Shown one piece after another: positions 9,326-18,517 of a stretch of 64,000 nt of DNA; positions within the stretch are counted from its first letter, which is position 1; each line of letters opens with the position of its first letter. This DNA is from Candidatus Amulumruptor caecigallinarius (lineage in GTDB: Bacteria > Bacteroidota > Bacteroidia > Bacteroidales > Muribaculaceae), in the NCBI GenBank assembly GCA_944321825.1, contig CALUMU010000009.1:1-64000 (forward strand). Reading direction: 5' to 3'. The notes under the pieces were generated by a model. It was not told the origin of the DNA. It made no database searches and saw only the letters and a program-made list of their open reading frames with translations. The position numbers and the translations under genes are program-made.

Positions 9326-10372
9326 TCAGCGGAGCAGGTCGGCGAGGGGGACGCGGGAAAAGCGGAAAGTGGTCTCGTAGACCGGGAAAGCGACTTCGAG
9401 CAGAGCGCCGTCCTGCTGCACAGTCGCATTTGCTTCCTCACTGACGGAATCCATCAGAGCATCGTACCACACGAGGTCGAAATGCCCCTTGAATATCGTA
9501 GGCGACAGCCGTCCTTTAAGCATCCCTTCACGCCACCGATCACGTCCGGTCCTGGCTCCGTCAAGATATATGACATCGTAACCTCCCTCAGAATTCCGCA
9601 CAGTGGCAATGACATATTTGCCGCCTACCACCCCTTTGTCAGGATTGTTGTTGCGGTCAAAATATTTCCACACCCCCTCGGCAGCATCCACTCCACGGCG
9701 CTCGGCGAGATACCCTACTACAGTCTCATACGTCCAGCCGGTCGTCAACGACCTCTGCATGTCGGTCTCCGACTCATCCATCACCATCACCGGCTGCCAG
9801 CATCCATGGCTCACTATGCCCCAGCCAGCGGAGCCATCCATACAGCAGTCATCGACCGCAAACGTCAATACATGCGCCAAAGTATTCTTCCCGACATACA
9901 CGTTGGCGACACTGTCGCCAACTAATTCCACCGACAGCGTGTTGCTGCCTCCGGCCATGGCCATTCCCGATGAAACAGTGGACTGGCCTACAACTTCTCT
10001 GCGTCCGTCAGAAGCGATATGAGATGCCGTGATATCGACTACGTATTCATCACTCAGGTTGCCGAAATCGGCATTGCGTCCCCTCATCGTGACTTCATAG
10101 CGGCAACTACCGCCCCATGATATGCCCCACCAGCTGTCGGAGCTGCCGGCTCGTTCGCGGTCAGAGGGGAGAGACCCTCGCGCCTCCATCACCACATATC
10201 CTGCACCGACCGGCAGCGAGGCAATCCCGGCCACGGAGTCGCATATCTCTCCGGGCTGGTAATAATGGCGGACAGGCAGCGCCGCAGCAATCTCTCCCGC
10301 CGAAAAAAGCGACCACAGAGCCGCCAAAGCGACCCTGTGGATTACTGAAATATGCTGCGCAAACCGCGACAT
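9326..10372 (-). CDS. Secreted protein of unknown function
   Basis: 348 residues if it starts at the ATG at 10372 (MSRFAQHISVIH), which gives a hydrophobic export signal (IHRVALAALWSLFSAG). The longer frame reaching 10453 would overlap the end of the phosphoesterase gene and is less likely. The mature part is rich in Gly, Ser, Trp and beta-strand pattern (SSDSWWGISWGGS), with several Cys including a CC pair. It has no motif I recognise. It is the third gene of a minus-strand set: beta-barrel protein, phosphoesterase lipoprotein, then this gene after a 20-base gap. A shared envelope role is inferred from that arrangement only. Confidence 0.6.
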   Translation of the reverse strand: MSRFAQHISVIHRVALAALWSLFSAGEIAAALPVRHYYQPGEICDSVAGIASLPVGAGYVVMEARGSLPSDRERAGSSDSWWGISWGGSCRYEVTMRGRNADFGNLSDEYVVDITASHIASDGRREVVGQSTVSSGMAMAGGSNTLSVELVGDSVANVYVGKNTLAHVLTFAVDDCCMDGSAGWGIVSHGCWQPVMVMDESETDMQRSLTTGWTYETVVGYLAERRGVDAAEGVWKYFDRNNNPDKGVVGGKYVIATVRNSEGGYDVIYLDGARTGRDRWREGMLKGRLSPTIFKGHFDLVWYDALMDSVSEEANATVQQDGALLEVAFPVYETTFRFSRVPLADLLR

Positions 10373-10392
10373 AACAAACTTAACCAATCCTT

Positions 10393-11493
10393 TTACGGAG
10401 TTACATAATTCATCCTGACCTTGCTGACCGTCAGGTTGCCGTCGGCATGGCATGTGACACGCACGAGATAGTCACCGGCATCAGGCGAATTGGCCTCGCT
10501 CATGGAGTCGAGCGTAAGGTGGCGTACACCGCCAAACCATCGGTCGTCCCACTTGTGCACATGCCCATAGAAAGCTATGGTAGTGTTCCAGTCGGCGAGT
10601 TTATTGAGGATATAGTACAGCTCCTCGCGGGCGTATGTCGACGCGAACTCCTTGGAGCTGGGACGGAATATGTTGGTGTGGGTAAATGTGAACGTATGGC
10701 GCACGTTTATGCCATGCGTGCTCAACATGCCCTCCTCTATGGCATCAATCTGAATCTTACCGAGAGTGCCGTTGGCCGAGTCGAGGAATATATACTGGTC
10801 ATACACCCCTTCGGCCACCTTGACGGTAAATTCGTAGGTCGACGTGCGGAAGATGGTTGAAAACAATGCCCATCCGTCGTGGGTAATGTCATGGTTGCCC
10901 ACCACCGGGAAAAACGGATAATGTATATCCTCCTCGGTGTACAAGTCCATGTCGTATCTGTCAAGCAAAGTGATCACATCACCAAAATCCATACTATCAA
11001 CATCTCCATATGACGAGATCTCGCCGGCGGATATAAGGCGGTCAAGGTCACGGTGTGCCAGATAGAGTTCGGTTTCCTCGTCATAGAGGACATGGTAATA
11101 TTTGGCTATATAATTGCGTTTGCCTGCTTCAATGGATTCAGCAAGCGTCATGTAATATTCGGCCTTGGTGTCGGCAATGTCGCCGAGATGCGCCATAAAC
11201 AGGTCGCCGTGTTCGAGGAATATCTCCTGCATCTCGTCCATGCGCCCAGGGTCTGTGGTGATATGGCTGTCAGAGCCTACTATAAACGAATATTCACCCT
11301 CAACCTCGTTGAAATCCAGACGGTCGTCATAAGTGTCCTGATACACCAGCAAGGACATCTTCACACGGTCATCGACACTGGTAGTGCCCACCAGCACTCC
11401 TGTAGGACTGACTTTATCGCACGAGGATGTCAGCATCCCCGCTGCAACGGCTGCGCATAAAGCCGCTATATTGGCTTTTCTTATCTTTATCAT
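10393..11493 (-). CDS. Calcineurin-like metallophosphoesterase lipoprotein
   Basis: 366 residues. An N-terminal hydrophobic segment ends in LTSSC, a lipobox, so the protein is probably membrane-anchored in the envelope. The metal-binding motifs of the metallophosphoesterase superfamily appear in order: D-x-H in GSDSHI (about residue 75), GD in HLGDIAD, GNHD in VVGNHDITHD (about 200) and GHVH in FYGHVHKWDD (about 312). This supports a two-metal phosphohydrolase. The substrate cannot be read from sequence. It sits between a beta-barrel protein gene (38-base gap) and a secreted protein gene (20-base gap). Confidence 0.85.
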   Translation of the reverse strand: MIKIRKANIAALCAAVAAGMLTSSCDKVSPTGVLVGTTSVDDRVKMSLLVYQDTYDDRLDFNEVEGEYSFIVGSDSHITTDPGRMDEMQEIFLEHGDLFMAHLGDIADTKAEYYMTLAESIEAGKRNYIAKYYHVLYDEETELYLAHRDLDRLISAGEISSYGDVDSMDFGDVITLLDRYDMDLYTEEDIHYPFFPVVGNHDITHDGWALFSTIFRTSTYEFTVKVAEGVYDQYIFLDSANGTLGKIQIDAIEEGMLSTHGINVRHTFTFTHTNIFRPSSKEFASTYAREELYYILNKLADWNTTIAFYGHVHKWDDRWFGGVRHLTLDSMSEANSPDAGDYLVRVTCHADGNLTVSKVRMNYVTP

Positions 11494-11531
11494 CTTAATA
11501 ACAGTTCAAATTAAAAGAAACACACACCGGC

Positions 11532-12260
11532 TTACCATACGTATTTGACACCCAACTTGCCCGAAGTCTCATAGCGGCTCGCGAGCTGGCTCATACTGTC
11601 GGCCGGTCGGATGTTAAACTGACCGAAAAGCTGTAGACGGAGCGGCAGGTTGGCCTTGAATGCCAAACCCCAGTTGATGTTCCAGTTCTCGTAATAGAAA
11701 TCGTCATAATTGCGGAAAAACAGGCCGATATTCCACGAGTGCTTCCTCGGCATCACATTGAGTTCGGCACCGAAAGTGAATGTCAGCGGCTCGGTGTATG
11801 AGCTGCCGAGCAGACTGTAATTAATCAGAGTCTCACCTACGGTGATGGCAAAATGCGAGCCTTCCCAACGTGCCGAGAGGTTACAGGTCCACTCGTTTGT
11901 CGCCGAACGCTGGTAACGGTTGTACATCACCTTGCCGGAGAAATAGAAGTTGAACCTCCCCAGCGGCAGACGGTACTCGCCCTTGCCATATACGGCATAT
12001 TTCTGTTTGTTAAACTGCAATTCGGTGGCTCCCATGGCCGACCATCGCGGAGTAAAGTGGCGTTTGTACTCCACAGCCGGCCCCATGAAAAAACCATTGA
12101 TGATGTTAGACCCGGCGGAGAGATAGCCGGTAATCTCGTTTTTATGAGTGCCGTCAAAAGCATCGTCGCCGATGTAAGTCTGAGCCGAAGCCTGATAGCC
12201 TGAGGCGATACATGCAAGTGCCACGCACCCTACAGCAGCATATCGTCGTATTTTCAACAT
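11532..12260 (-). CDS. Outer-membrane beta-barrel protein
   Basis: 242 residues from the ATG at 12260 (MLKIRRYAAVGCVALA), which gives a clean signal peptide ending near YQASAQ. The longer frame from 12332 adds a non-signal extension and is disfavoured. The mature part shows alternating amphipathic strands with aromatic girdles (FNFYFSGKVMYNRYQ) and ends in a strand finishing KLGVKYVW with a C-terminal aromatic residue, typical of outer-membrane barrels. Size suggests 8-10 strands (estimate). It is the first gene of the three-gene minus-strand set. A -7 match (TAAATTTG on the minus strand) lies at 12351-12358. Confidence 0.7.
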   Translation of the reverse strand: MLKIRRYAAVGCVALACIASGYQASAQTYIGDDAFDGTHKNEITGYLSAGSNIINGFFMGPAVEYKRHFTPRWSAMGATELQFNKQKYAVYGKGEYRLPLGRFNFYFSGKVMYNRYQRSATNEWTCNLSARWEGSHFAITVGETLINYSLLGSSYTEPLTFTFGAELNVMPRKHSWNIGLFFRNYDDFYYENWNINWGLAFKANLPLRLQLFGQFNIRPADSMSQLASRYETSGKLGVKYVW

Positions 12261-12636
12261 ATATAATTTATGTGATTGATTGGTAATCAAAAAGTGTATA
12301 AGTGGGATTTCCAAACGGTTACAAATCCGCAACGGTTAATCACCATGGGTCAAATTTACGAAAATTAAACCAATCTTCACGCACAATCTGTCACATTTCA
12401 CTAAATCCAGAAACGAAGTGCAAAGCATTTCCGAGGTGCTGCGGTTTTTCTCAAAAAAAAATTTAGTAAATTTGGAATCCGCTGATATTAACGCGTTTTC
12501 AAGATATCGATTTATGGTAAAACTTTACGTCATTATGAGAAAGTCCTTACCGAAACTGTCTCTGCCGCTTCGGTACTCTTGTCGCTTCAGCAGCAGGATG
12601 ATATGACCCTGCGTAACGTCCTTAAACCGTCAGGCT
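12261..12636. other. 376-base intergenic region with promoters, repeats and a short open frame
   Basis: To the left are the minus-strand -7 element at 12351-12358 and a direct repeat AACGGTTA (12314-12321, 12331-12338). To the right TAAATTTG (12467-12474) may serve the nuclease gene. An open frame without ATG runs from 12492 to 12650 (52 codons, ending PSGYECR) and overlaps the nuclease start by 14 bases. It could be a leader, a frame with a rare start, or the tail of a decayed gene. A different overlapping frame with an ATG at 12418 has no support. Confidence 0.4.
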
Positions 12637-13812
12637 ATGAGTGCAGATAACCTTCCTTTGAAACCATTGGAACATCAATTCGAGGAATTGCGTTCCATAA
12701 TTGATTATCACCGCAGTCGCGCATCGCAAGCCGTCAACGAACAACAGCTGTTGACCGCATGGAATGTGGGGGCATACGTTTCTTGCCGGCTCAAGACTAA
12801 TGAATGGGGCAGCAAGGTGGTGGCTCAGTTTGTGGAGTACATGAGGGTGAACGCGCCAGAGCAAAAAGGATTCAGCCGCAGAAACATCTACAATATGGTG
12901 ATGTTCTACGACGAATATTCCTCGCCATTATTCCTATCTACTGTCCGTGCGTTCCTCCCTACTGGCTTTGTGCAGTTGTCGACTGCACAAATACAAGACG
13001 CTGATTGTGTCGGAATCAACCCTCCGTTAGAAATTGTGCAGACGGCATCTGCACAATTTATCCAATCACCTATTGGACAAATGCCCGACATATTAAAACA
13101 GACTTCATATTCAAACCATCTCGCTATACTCAATCAGTGCAAGCTCCCAGAAGAAAAGCTTTTCTATATCCTTTATGCACACCGCGAAAGATTGACAGTC
13201 AAGGAGGTACAACGCTGTATCTCCAACGACACATATTCATCGCTGTTGGGGTCGAAACACAATCTCTCCAAAGGTTTGCTCGAAATCTATCCCACAGCAC
13301 CTATCCTTTTCAAGGACACAGCTTTCGTTGACTTCCTCGGTCTGCCACAAAAATACTCCGAGAAGAAGTTGCGTATGGGCTTGGTGCATCACATGAAGCA
13401 GTTTATTCTTGAATTGGGTAAAGACTTTCTTTTTGTCGGCCAAGAATATACACTTGAGGTCGGGGCTTCGGTTTTCAAGGTTGATTTGCTTTTCTTCCAC
13501 CGTGGTCTGCAAGCCCTCGTGGCTGTCGAGCTAAAACGGAGCAAATTCCACCCTAAAGATTTGGGGCAGCTGGAATTTTACCTTGAAGCACTCGACCGTG
13601 ATGTAAAACGCGCCAACGAAAACCCCTCAATTGGCATCATTCTATGCCCGGAAACTGACAAAACAGTTGTGGAATATGCCATGAGCCGTAGCATGAGCCC
13701 TACTATGGTTGCCGAATACAAACGACAGCTTATGCCAAAGGAAAAGATGCAGCAGCTTCTACGCGAATACTGCGACTTGGTACAAATCGAGAAAGGAGGG
13801 CGCGATGACTGA
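12637..13812 (+). CDS. PD-(D/E)XK nuclease, YhcG/DUF1016 family
   Basis: 391 residues. The N-terminal ~150 residues form the DUF1016 helical domain (LLTAWNVGAYVS, then GFSRRNIYNMVMFY), thought to bind DNA or partners. The C-terminal domain (about 220-370) has the nuclease core: EVGASVFKVDLLFF giving the Asp, then VAVELKRSKF giving the E-x-K, followed by QLEFYLEALD. These fit a PD-(D/E)XK active site. The family is patchy and often found near restriction or other mobile defence genes, but its substrate is not settled. No methylase or toxin gene adjoins it here. The segment about residues 108-150 repeats 'TAQIQ/SAQFI'-like blocks that vary in this family. Confidence 0.85.
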   Translation: MSADNLPLKPLEHQFEELRSIIDYHRSRASQAVNEQQLLTAWNVGAYVSCRLKTNEWGSKVVAQFVEYMRVNAPEQKGFSRRNIYNMVMFYDEYSSPLFLSTVRAFLPTGFVQLSTAQIQDADCVGINPPLEIVQTASAQFIQSPIGQMPDILKQTSYSNHLAILNQCKLPEEKLFYILYAHRERLTVKEVQRCISNDTYSSLLGSKHNLSKGLLEIYPTAPILFKDTAFVDFLGLPQKYSEKKLRMGLVHHMKQFILELGKDFLFVGQEYTLEVGASVFKVDLLFFHRGLQALVAVELKRSKFHPKDLGQLEFYLEALDRDVKRANENPSIGIILCPETDKTVVEYAMSRSMSPTMVAEYKRQLMPKEKMQQLLREYCDLVQIEKGGRDD

Positions 13813-14103
13813 ACGGTGTTCGTGGCATATCTAACACAAGGCAAATTACGAAGACTGAGGCTGATGTCACGAACGATGTAATTCATAAATTGCTTGCTTG
13901 TTGAGAGTAGGTCTGTCACATTTCGCGTCATATAATTGCAAGTATATTCGCAAATCGTTAATTTTGTAATTCCATATACCCACATCGCATTAGTCAAATC
14001 CCCCAATCATTTATTGTAAAGATTCTCTCCTACCCAGAGTCAGGTATGCAAGCATTGTACCACGAAGCTACATTACCTTACCTTAAACATCTCTTATCCC
14101 GAC

Positions 14104-14937
14104 ATGAAAATTATTGCTGACAGCAGCTCCACTCGCACCGAATGGGTACTTGCCGATGGCGACAAAATAGTGGAGCACGTGTTTACCGAGGGACTAAACC
14201 CCTACTTCCAGACCCGCAAGGAAATCTCACACAGCATACGTCTCAACCTCCCCGACGCATTTTTCCGCCGCCGGTGGGAACACATATATTTCTACGGTGC
14301 CGGCTGCGCCAACCCTGACCGCAACAAGATCATGGAAGCGTCGTTGGTAGCCCAGTTCCGCACACCTGTCACGGTCATGAGCGACCTGCTCGGAGCCGCC
14401 CGCGGCCTGTTCATCGACCAGCCGGGGCTGCCCTGCATCCTCGGCACAGGATCCAATTCGTGTATCTACGACGGAGCGGAAATCGTCGACAATGTCAAGT
14501 CGCTCGGCTTCATCCTCGGCGACGAGGGCAGCGGAGCTTTTATTGGCAAGGCGTTTTTCGGCGACTGCCTCAAAGGCATGGCACCCAAAGCCGTGCGCGA
14601 CCGTTTCTTTGACGAGTCGGGGCTGACACCCGAGGATGTCATGAACCACGTCTACTCCGAGCCGTTTCCTAACCGATGGCTGTCGCAGCAGTCAGCCCGG
14701 CTTGCCACCATGCTCGACGACCCTTATGTCTACCAGCTCGTCTATGCGTCAATCATGAAATTTTTCACACGCAACGTGCTCGGTTATCCCAAGAACGACT
14801 ACGCAGTGTCGCTCGTAGGCTCGGTGGCTTGTCTCTACGAGGATATAGTGCGCAAGATAGCCAAGTCATACGGCATACATATCGAGCAGATAGTCAAAAG
14901 CTCCATGCCCGGCCTTATCAAGTACCATAACCTGTAA
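14104..14937 (+). CDS. BadF/BadG-type sugar kinase (N-acetylglucosamine or N-acetylmuramate kinase-like)
   Basis: 277 residues, cytosolic, of the ASKHA ATPase fold. Seen: the phosphate-1 motif MKIIADSSSTRTEW, where many relatives have DGGGT/DGGST; the second phosphate/catalytic region LPCILGTGSNSCIYDG (about 115-130); and GDEGSGAFIGK (about 140). These fit the BadF/BadG/BcrA/BcrD family, whose sugar members phosphorylate GlcNAc or MurNAc. It starts an operon whose genes abut or overlap: glycosyltransferase (4-base gap), DUF4922, SpoIID-like and AmpG-like. That context favours an amino sugar from peptidoglycan as substrate (inference). Confidence 0.8.
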   Translation: MKIIADSSSTRTEWVLADGDKIVEHVFTEGLNPYFQTRKEISHSIRLNLPDAFFRRRWEHIYFYGAGCANPDRNKIMEASLVAQFRTPVTVMSDLLGAARGLFIDQPGLPCILGTGSNSCIYDGAEIVDNVKSLGFILGDEGSGAFIGKAFFGDCLKGMAPKAVRDRFFDESGLTPEDVMNHVYSEPFPNRWLSQQSARLATMLDDPYVYQLVYASIMKFFTRNVLGYPKNDYAVSLVGSVACLYEDIVRKIAKSYGIHIEQIVKSSMPGLIKYHNL

Positions 14938-14941
14938 GATA

Positions 14942-16213
14942 ATGGATACAAGGCATCTGCTTCAAATCTCCACCGAGACCCATCGCGACGGGGTCGTAGA
15001 GCTACAGCTGCGTCCCGGACGGCTCACATGGCTCCCCCACGGACGTGAGCGGATGATTTCGCCACTCCACGACACTGGGGCGCTGATGGTCTACGCCGAC
15101 GGAGTGGATGATGCCCACATCGGCCTGCAACAGGGTGCGATAAGAGACGACTTCGATTTCGGCCCTGTAGTGATGATACGCGGCGACGTATTCAGCCGCT
15201 GCGTAGGCGACCTTGACCCCGGTCTCCGTGGAGCAGGGTTCTATGCTCTCAGGCTGATGATACAGCGCATGGGCAAGATAGTCCACATCCCCGAAGCCCT
15301 CTACACGTTCGACTCCTCTGCCGAGGCTCAGGGGCAGTTTGACTACGTAGACCCGCGCAACGCGTCCATCCAGGCCGAGATGGAGCAGGTGGGCACCGGG
15401 CATCTCGCCGCCATAGGGGCTGTCATAGACTATTCGCAGGTCCGACGAGTCGATATCTACGAGGGGGATTTCCCAGTAGAAGTCTCTGTCATCATCCCTG
15501 TACGCAACAGGGTCTCCACAATATGCGATGCCGTCAGAAGCGCATTGTCACAGTCGCTCGACTGCACCATGAATGTGCTCGTGGTCGACAACCACAGCAC
15601 CGACGGTACATCCGAAGCCCTCGCCGGGCTTGCCAAGGAGCATCCAGAGCTAAAGGTCATTACTCCCGAATGTCGTCATCTCGGCATAGGCGGCTGCTGG
15701 AACAGAGCCATCGACGATGAAGCGTGCGGACGGTTTGCCGTGCAGCTCGACAGCGACGACATCTATTCGTCGCCCGGCACTCTGCAGCGGATAGCAGACA
15801 CATTCCGCAGCGAAAGGTGCGCCATGGTGGTAGGTTCATACCGTCTGACAGACTTCGACTTGGCCACAATACCTCCGGGACTTATCGACCACAAGGAGTG
15901 GACCGACAACAACGGACGCAACAACCTGCTGCGAGTCAACGGCATGGGCGCACCCCGCGCTTTCCTGACACGCATAGCGCGCGAAGTACACTTCCCAGAT
16001 GTATCTTATGGCGAGGACTACGCGATGGCATTGCGGCTGTCACGCACATATCATATCGGGCGCATATATGACGAGCTGTATCTGTGCCGCCGCTGGCAAG
16101 GCAACTCCGATGCACGGCTCGACCGCGCTACTCTCAACCGCTACAACTCCTACAAGGATTTCCTGCGCACTACCGAGATAGAAGCACGAATCCAAAGTAA
16201 CAAAGCCACATGA
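14942..16213 (+). CDS. Family 2 glycosyltransferase with an extra N-terminal domain
   Basis: 423 residues, no signal or membrane segment. From about residue 180 it has a GT-A core: VSVIIPVRNRVSTIC, VDNHSTDGTS, then LDSDDIY as the DxD-type metal/nucleotide site near 260, and a possible catalytic GEDYAMALRL near 355. The first ~170 residues (with MVYADGVDD and GPVVMIRGDVF) look like a second, degenerate GT-like half (inference). The start overlaps nothing and lies 4 bases after the kinase gene. The stop overlaps the DUF4922 start as ATGA, implying translational coupling. Acceptor and donor are unknown. Confidence 0.8.
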   Translation: MDTRHLLQISTETHRDGVVELQLRPGRLTWLPHGRERMISPLHDTGALMVYADGVDDAHIGLQQGAIRDDFDFGPVVMIRGDVFSRCVGDLDPGLRGAGFYALRLMIQRMGKIVHIPEALYTFDSSAEAQGQFDYVDPRNASIQAEMEQVGTGHLAAIGAVIDYSQVRRVDIYEGDFPVEVSVIIPVRNRVSTICDAVRSALSQSLDCTMNVLVVDNHSTDGTSEALAGLAKEHPELKVITPECRHLGIGGCWNRAIDDEACGRFAVQLDSDDIYSSPGTLQRIADTFRSERCAMVVGSYRLTDFDLATIPPGLIDHKEWTDNNGRNNLLRVNGMGAPRAFLTRIAREVHFPDVSYGEDYAMALRLSRTYHIGRIYDELYLCRRWQGNSDARLDRATLNRYNSYKDFLRTTEIEARIQSNKAT

Positions 16214-17178
16214 TAAAAGCGACCGACAACGACACGCTGCAACACGATGTCGATACACTGCTGGCATCACAGTTGGCGCAATGGCCCGATGCTGCTGCGC
16301 GATACCGCAGGTTGTCATCGGCACTTATCCGCACACTGACACTCCGTGGAGGCACTTTCGAACTGATACATCTGCCCGACCGTGCCGTCAGCACGTGCGC
16401 CCCCACGGATGCCCGCTCCATAGCCCGACGGCCATGCTTTCTCTGCGAGGCCAACCGCCCGGCGGAGCAGACACGTCTGCCCCTGCCCGACACCGGCTTG
16501 GAGATCCTTGTCAACCCGTTTCCGATATATCCTAAGCACCTGACCCTGCCGTCATTAGAGCATGAGCCACAGGCTTACACACAATCGCTGTTGGAGCGTA
16601 TGCTCGCGATAAGCCGGCGGCTCAGGGAGTTCACCGTATTTTACAACGGTCCTCACAGCGGTGCATCAGCCCCCGACCATCTGCATCTTCAGGCAGTGAG
16701 TCCGGCGGCATTGTCACAGATTACACCCGGCAATGAGTCCGACGGCATCCGTATGCTTAAAAAGCGCGACGGTGTCAGGCTGTATTTCCAGCCCGGACTC
16801 ACCTCACGCCCGGTGACAGCATCGGGCACCGACATCGCCAAGGTAGCAGCCATGATGACCAAAGCCCTGTCGCTGCTACCCATACGCCATGGAGATACCG
16901 AACCGAGGGTCAACATGTACGCCACATATTGCGGGCAAAGCGAGGAAGCGGCATTGACAGCAATACTGCGTGACCGCCACCGCCCCTCGTGCTACGGTGA
17001 CGACGGAGTGGTATTCAGCCCCGGAGCCATCGACATGGGAGGGCGCATAGTGCTGCCGCGCAAACGAGATTTCGACACGCTCACTCCCACGCAGCTGCAG
17101 TCCATGATAGACGAGGTGCTGCTGCCCGAAGAAACATTCAACCGCTTCATACTCGACTGCATAAGCCATCCGCTATGA
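16210..17178 (+). CDS. DUF4922 protein, HIT/GalT-like nucleotidyl transferase or phosphorylase
   Basis: 322 residues, cytosolic. A CFLCEANRP motif near residue 77 resembles the Cys pair of GalT-type proteins. SAPDHLHLQAV (about 155-165) matches the H-x-H-x-Q active-site signature of the HIT/GalT superfamily, where the middle His attacks an alpha-phosphate. This points to a nucleotide-sugar or dinucleotide transferase/phosphorylase, close in style to plant GDP-L-galactose phosphorylase (family knowledge; substrate here unknown). It overlaps the glycosyltransferase before it and the SpoIID-like gene after it by 4 bases each, so the three are made together. Confidence 0.75.
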   Translation: MIKATDNDTLQHDVDTLLASQLAQWPDAAARYRRLSSALIRTLTLRGGTFELIHLPDRAVSTCAPTDARSIARRPCFLCEANRPAEQTRLPLPDTGLEILVNPFPIYPKHLTLPSLEHEPQAYTQSLLERMLAISRRLREFTVFYNGPHSGASAPDHLHLQAVSPAALSQITPGNESDGIRMLKKRDGVRLYFQPGLTSRPVTASGTDIAKVAAMMTKALSLLPIRHGDTEPRVNMYATYCGQSEEAALTAILRDRHRPSCYGDDGVVFSPGAIDMGGRIVLPRKRDFDTLTPTQLQSMIDEVLLPEETFNRFILDCISHPL

Positions 17179-18515
17179 CCGATATATCCACCTCATCCGA
17201 CCTTACCCTGCGTGTAGGGCTGCTATGCGCACCGGCCATCACCATAGAATTTCACGGAGGCTACACCGACGACTACGGCCGGAGCATAGACGGCACGGTG
17301 ACATTCGACCGCCGCGATGCCGGCAGACGTTTCCGCTGCACCACAGCCGAGTCGTATGCCACAGTGCGTGACGTGGTAATCGGCATCGGCTTCCATTGGG
17401 AGCAACGAATCGATCTGTCCTATCCGGGCGACTTCGAGCTGATAGCAGAAGGCGACGGAAACCTGCGGCTCATCAACACCGTCAGCATCGAAGAGTATCT
17501 GTGCAGCGTCATCTCCTCGGAGATGAGCGCAGATGCCTCCCCCGCCCTGCTTGAAGCCCATGCCGTCATATCCCGCTCATGGGTGATAGCCCAGATTCTC
17601 GCACACAAGCATCCCGGTTCCTGTCGGTGCAACCCTAACCGGCCAGAATCCGCAGCCGAAAAATCGGAAATCATACGATGGTGGGACCGCCAAGACCATG
17701 ACACATTCGATGTATGTGCCGACGACCACTGCCAACGCTACCAAGGGCTGTCACAGGCACATAACCCTCGCGTAGTGGAAGCCATAGCCGCCACACGCGG
17801 CTTGGTGCTGACCGACAGCAAAGGCACGCTTGTGGATGCTCGTTTTTCAAAATGCTGCGGAGGTGCCACGGAGCTGTTCGGCACATGCTGGAGCGAACAG
17901 GAGCATCATGAGTGCCTACAGGCACTGGCCGACAGTCCCCACCCGGAGCGACTGCCCGATTTGCGCGGCGAAGCTGAAGCCGCCCGGTGGATTGAGTCGC
18001 GTCCGGATGCTTTCTGCTCCAATCCCTCGGCAGCGACACTCCGCCAAGTCCTCAAAGGCTACGACCAGCAGACCACCGACTTTTACCGCTGGACGGTCAC
18101 ATGGGATGCCGAAAAGCTGAGCGAAAACATACGCCTCCGGCTCCCTGAAGCCCGCATAGGCCGCATACGCAGCCTTACAGCCGTCAAGCGCGGCACGTCA
18201 GGGCGCATCGAGCGGTTGCGACTGACAGGCTCTGATGGAGAAGTGGTCATAGGCAAAGAGCTGCTGATACGTAAAGTGCTGTCAGAGAGCCATCTCTACA
18301 GTTCGGCTTTCACGGTGCGTTATGACGGCTTTGATGCCGACGGGTATCCGTCGCGGATAATACTCCATGGAGCCGGCTGGGGACACGGTGTCGGCCTCTG
18401 CCAGATAGGAGCAGCCGTGATGGGCGAGCAAGGTTACAGTTCCGCCCAGATTCTCGCCCATTACTTCCCCGGAGCGAAGCTGACATCTGCCACAGAAATC
18501 ATAAAGTCCGTCTAA
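17175..18515 (+). CDS. SpoIID/LytB-domain protein without a signal peptide
   Basis: 446 residues. The SpoIID core is visible: SIEEYLCSVISSEMS with the catalytic-type Glu, then LEAHAVISRSWVIAQI, a Cys/His-rich middle (SCRCNPNR, DDHCQRYQG), RFSKCCGGATE and the terminal GHGVGLCQIGAAVMGEQG. SpoIID proteins are lytic transglycosylases acting on peptidoglycan glycan strands lacking stem peptides. The N-terminus (MTDISTSSDLTLRVGLL) is polar with no export signal, so this one is probably cytosolic and could act on imported wall fragments (inference). It is followed after two bases by an AmpG-like permease gene. Confidence 0.8.
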   Translation: MTDISTSSDLTLRVGLLCAPAITIEFHGGYTDDYGRSIDGTVTFDRRDAGRRFRCTTAESYATVRDVVIGIGFHWEQRIDLSYPGDFELIAEGDGNLRLINTVSIEEYLCSVISSEMSADASPALLEAHAVISRSWVIAQILAHKHPGSCRCNPNRPESAAEKSEIIRWWDRQDHDTFDVCADDHCQRYQGLSQAHNPRVVEAIAATRGLVLTDSKGTLVDARFSKCCGGATELFGTCWSEQEHHECLQALADSPHPERLPDLRGEAEAARWIESRPDAFCSNPSAATLRQVLKGYDQQTTDFYRWTVTWDAEKLSENIRLRLPEARIGRIRSLTAVKRGTSGRIERLRLTGSDGEVVIGKELLIRKVLSESHLYSSAFTVRYDGFDADGYPSRIILHGAGWGHGVGLCQIGAAVMGEQGYSSAQILAHYFPGAKLTSATEIIKSV

Positions 18516-18517
18516 AC

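Noticed and set aside
9260..9925. Plus-strand frame of about 221 codons opposite the secreted protein gene
   Set aside because: Its composition looks like the complement of a coding strand, and the minus-strand gene has a signal peptide and operon context.
12314..12338. Direct repeat AACGGTTA upstream of the beta-barrel gene
   Set aside because: Two 8-base copies in A/T-rich leader sequence are too short to call a regulatory array.
12418..12606. 62-codon frame with ATG upstream of the nuclease
   Set aside because: It crosses the predicted promoter and has random-looking composition.
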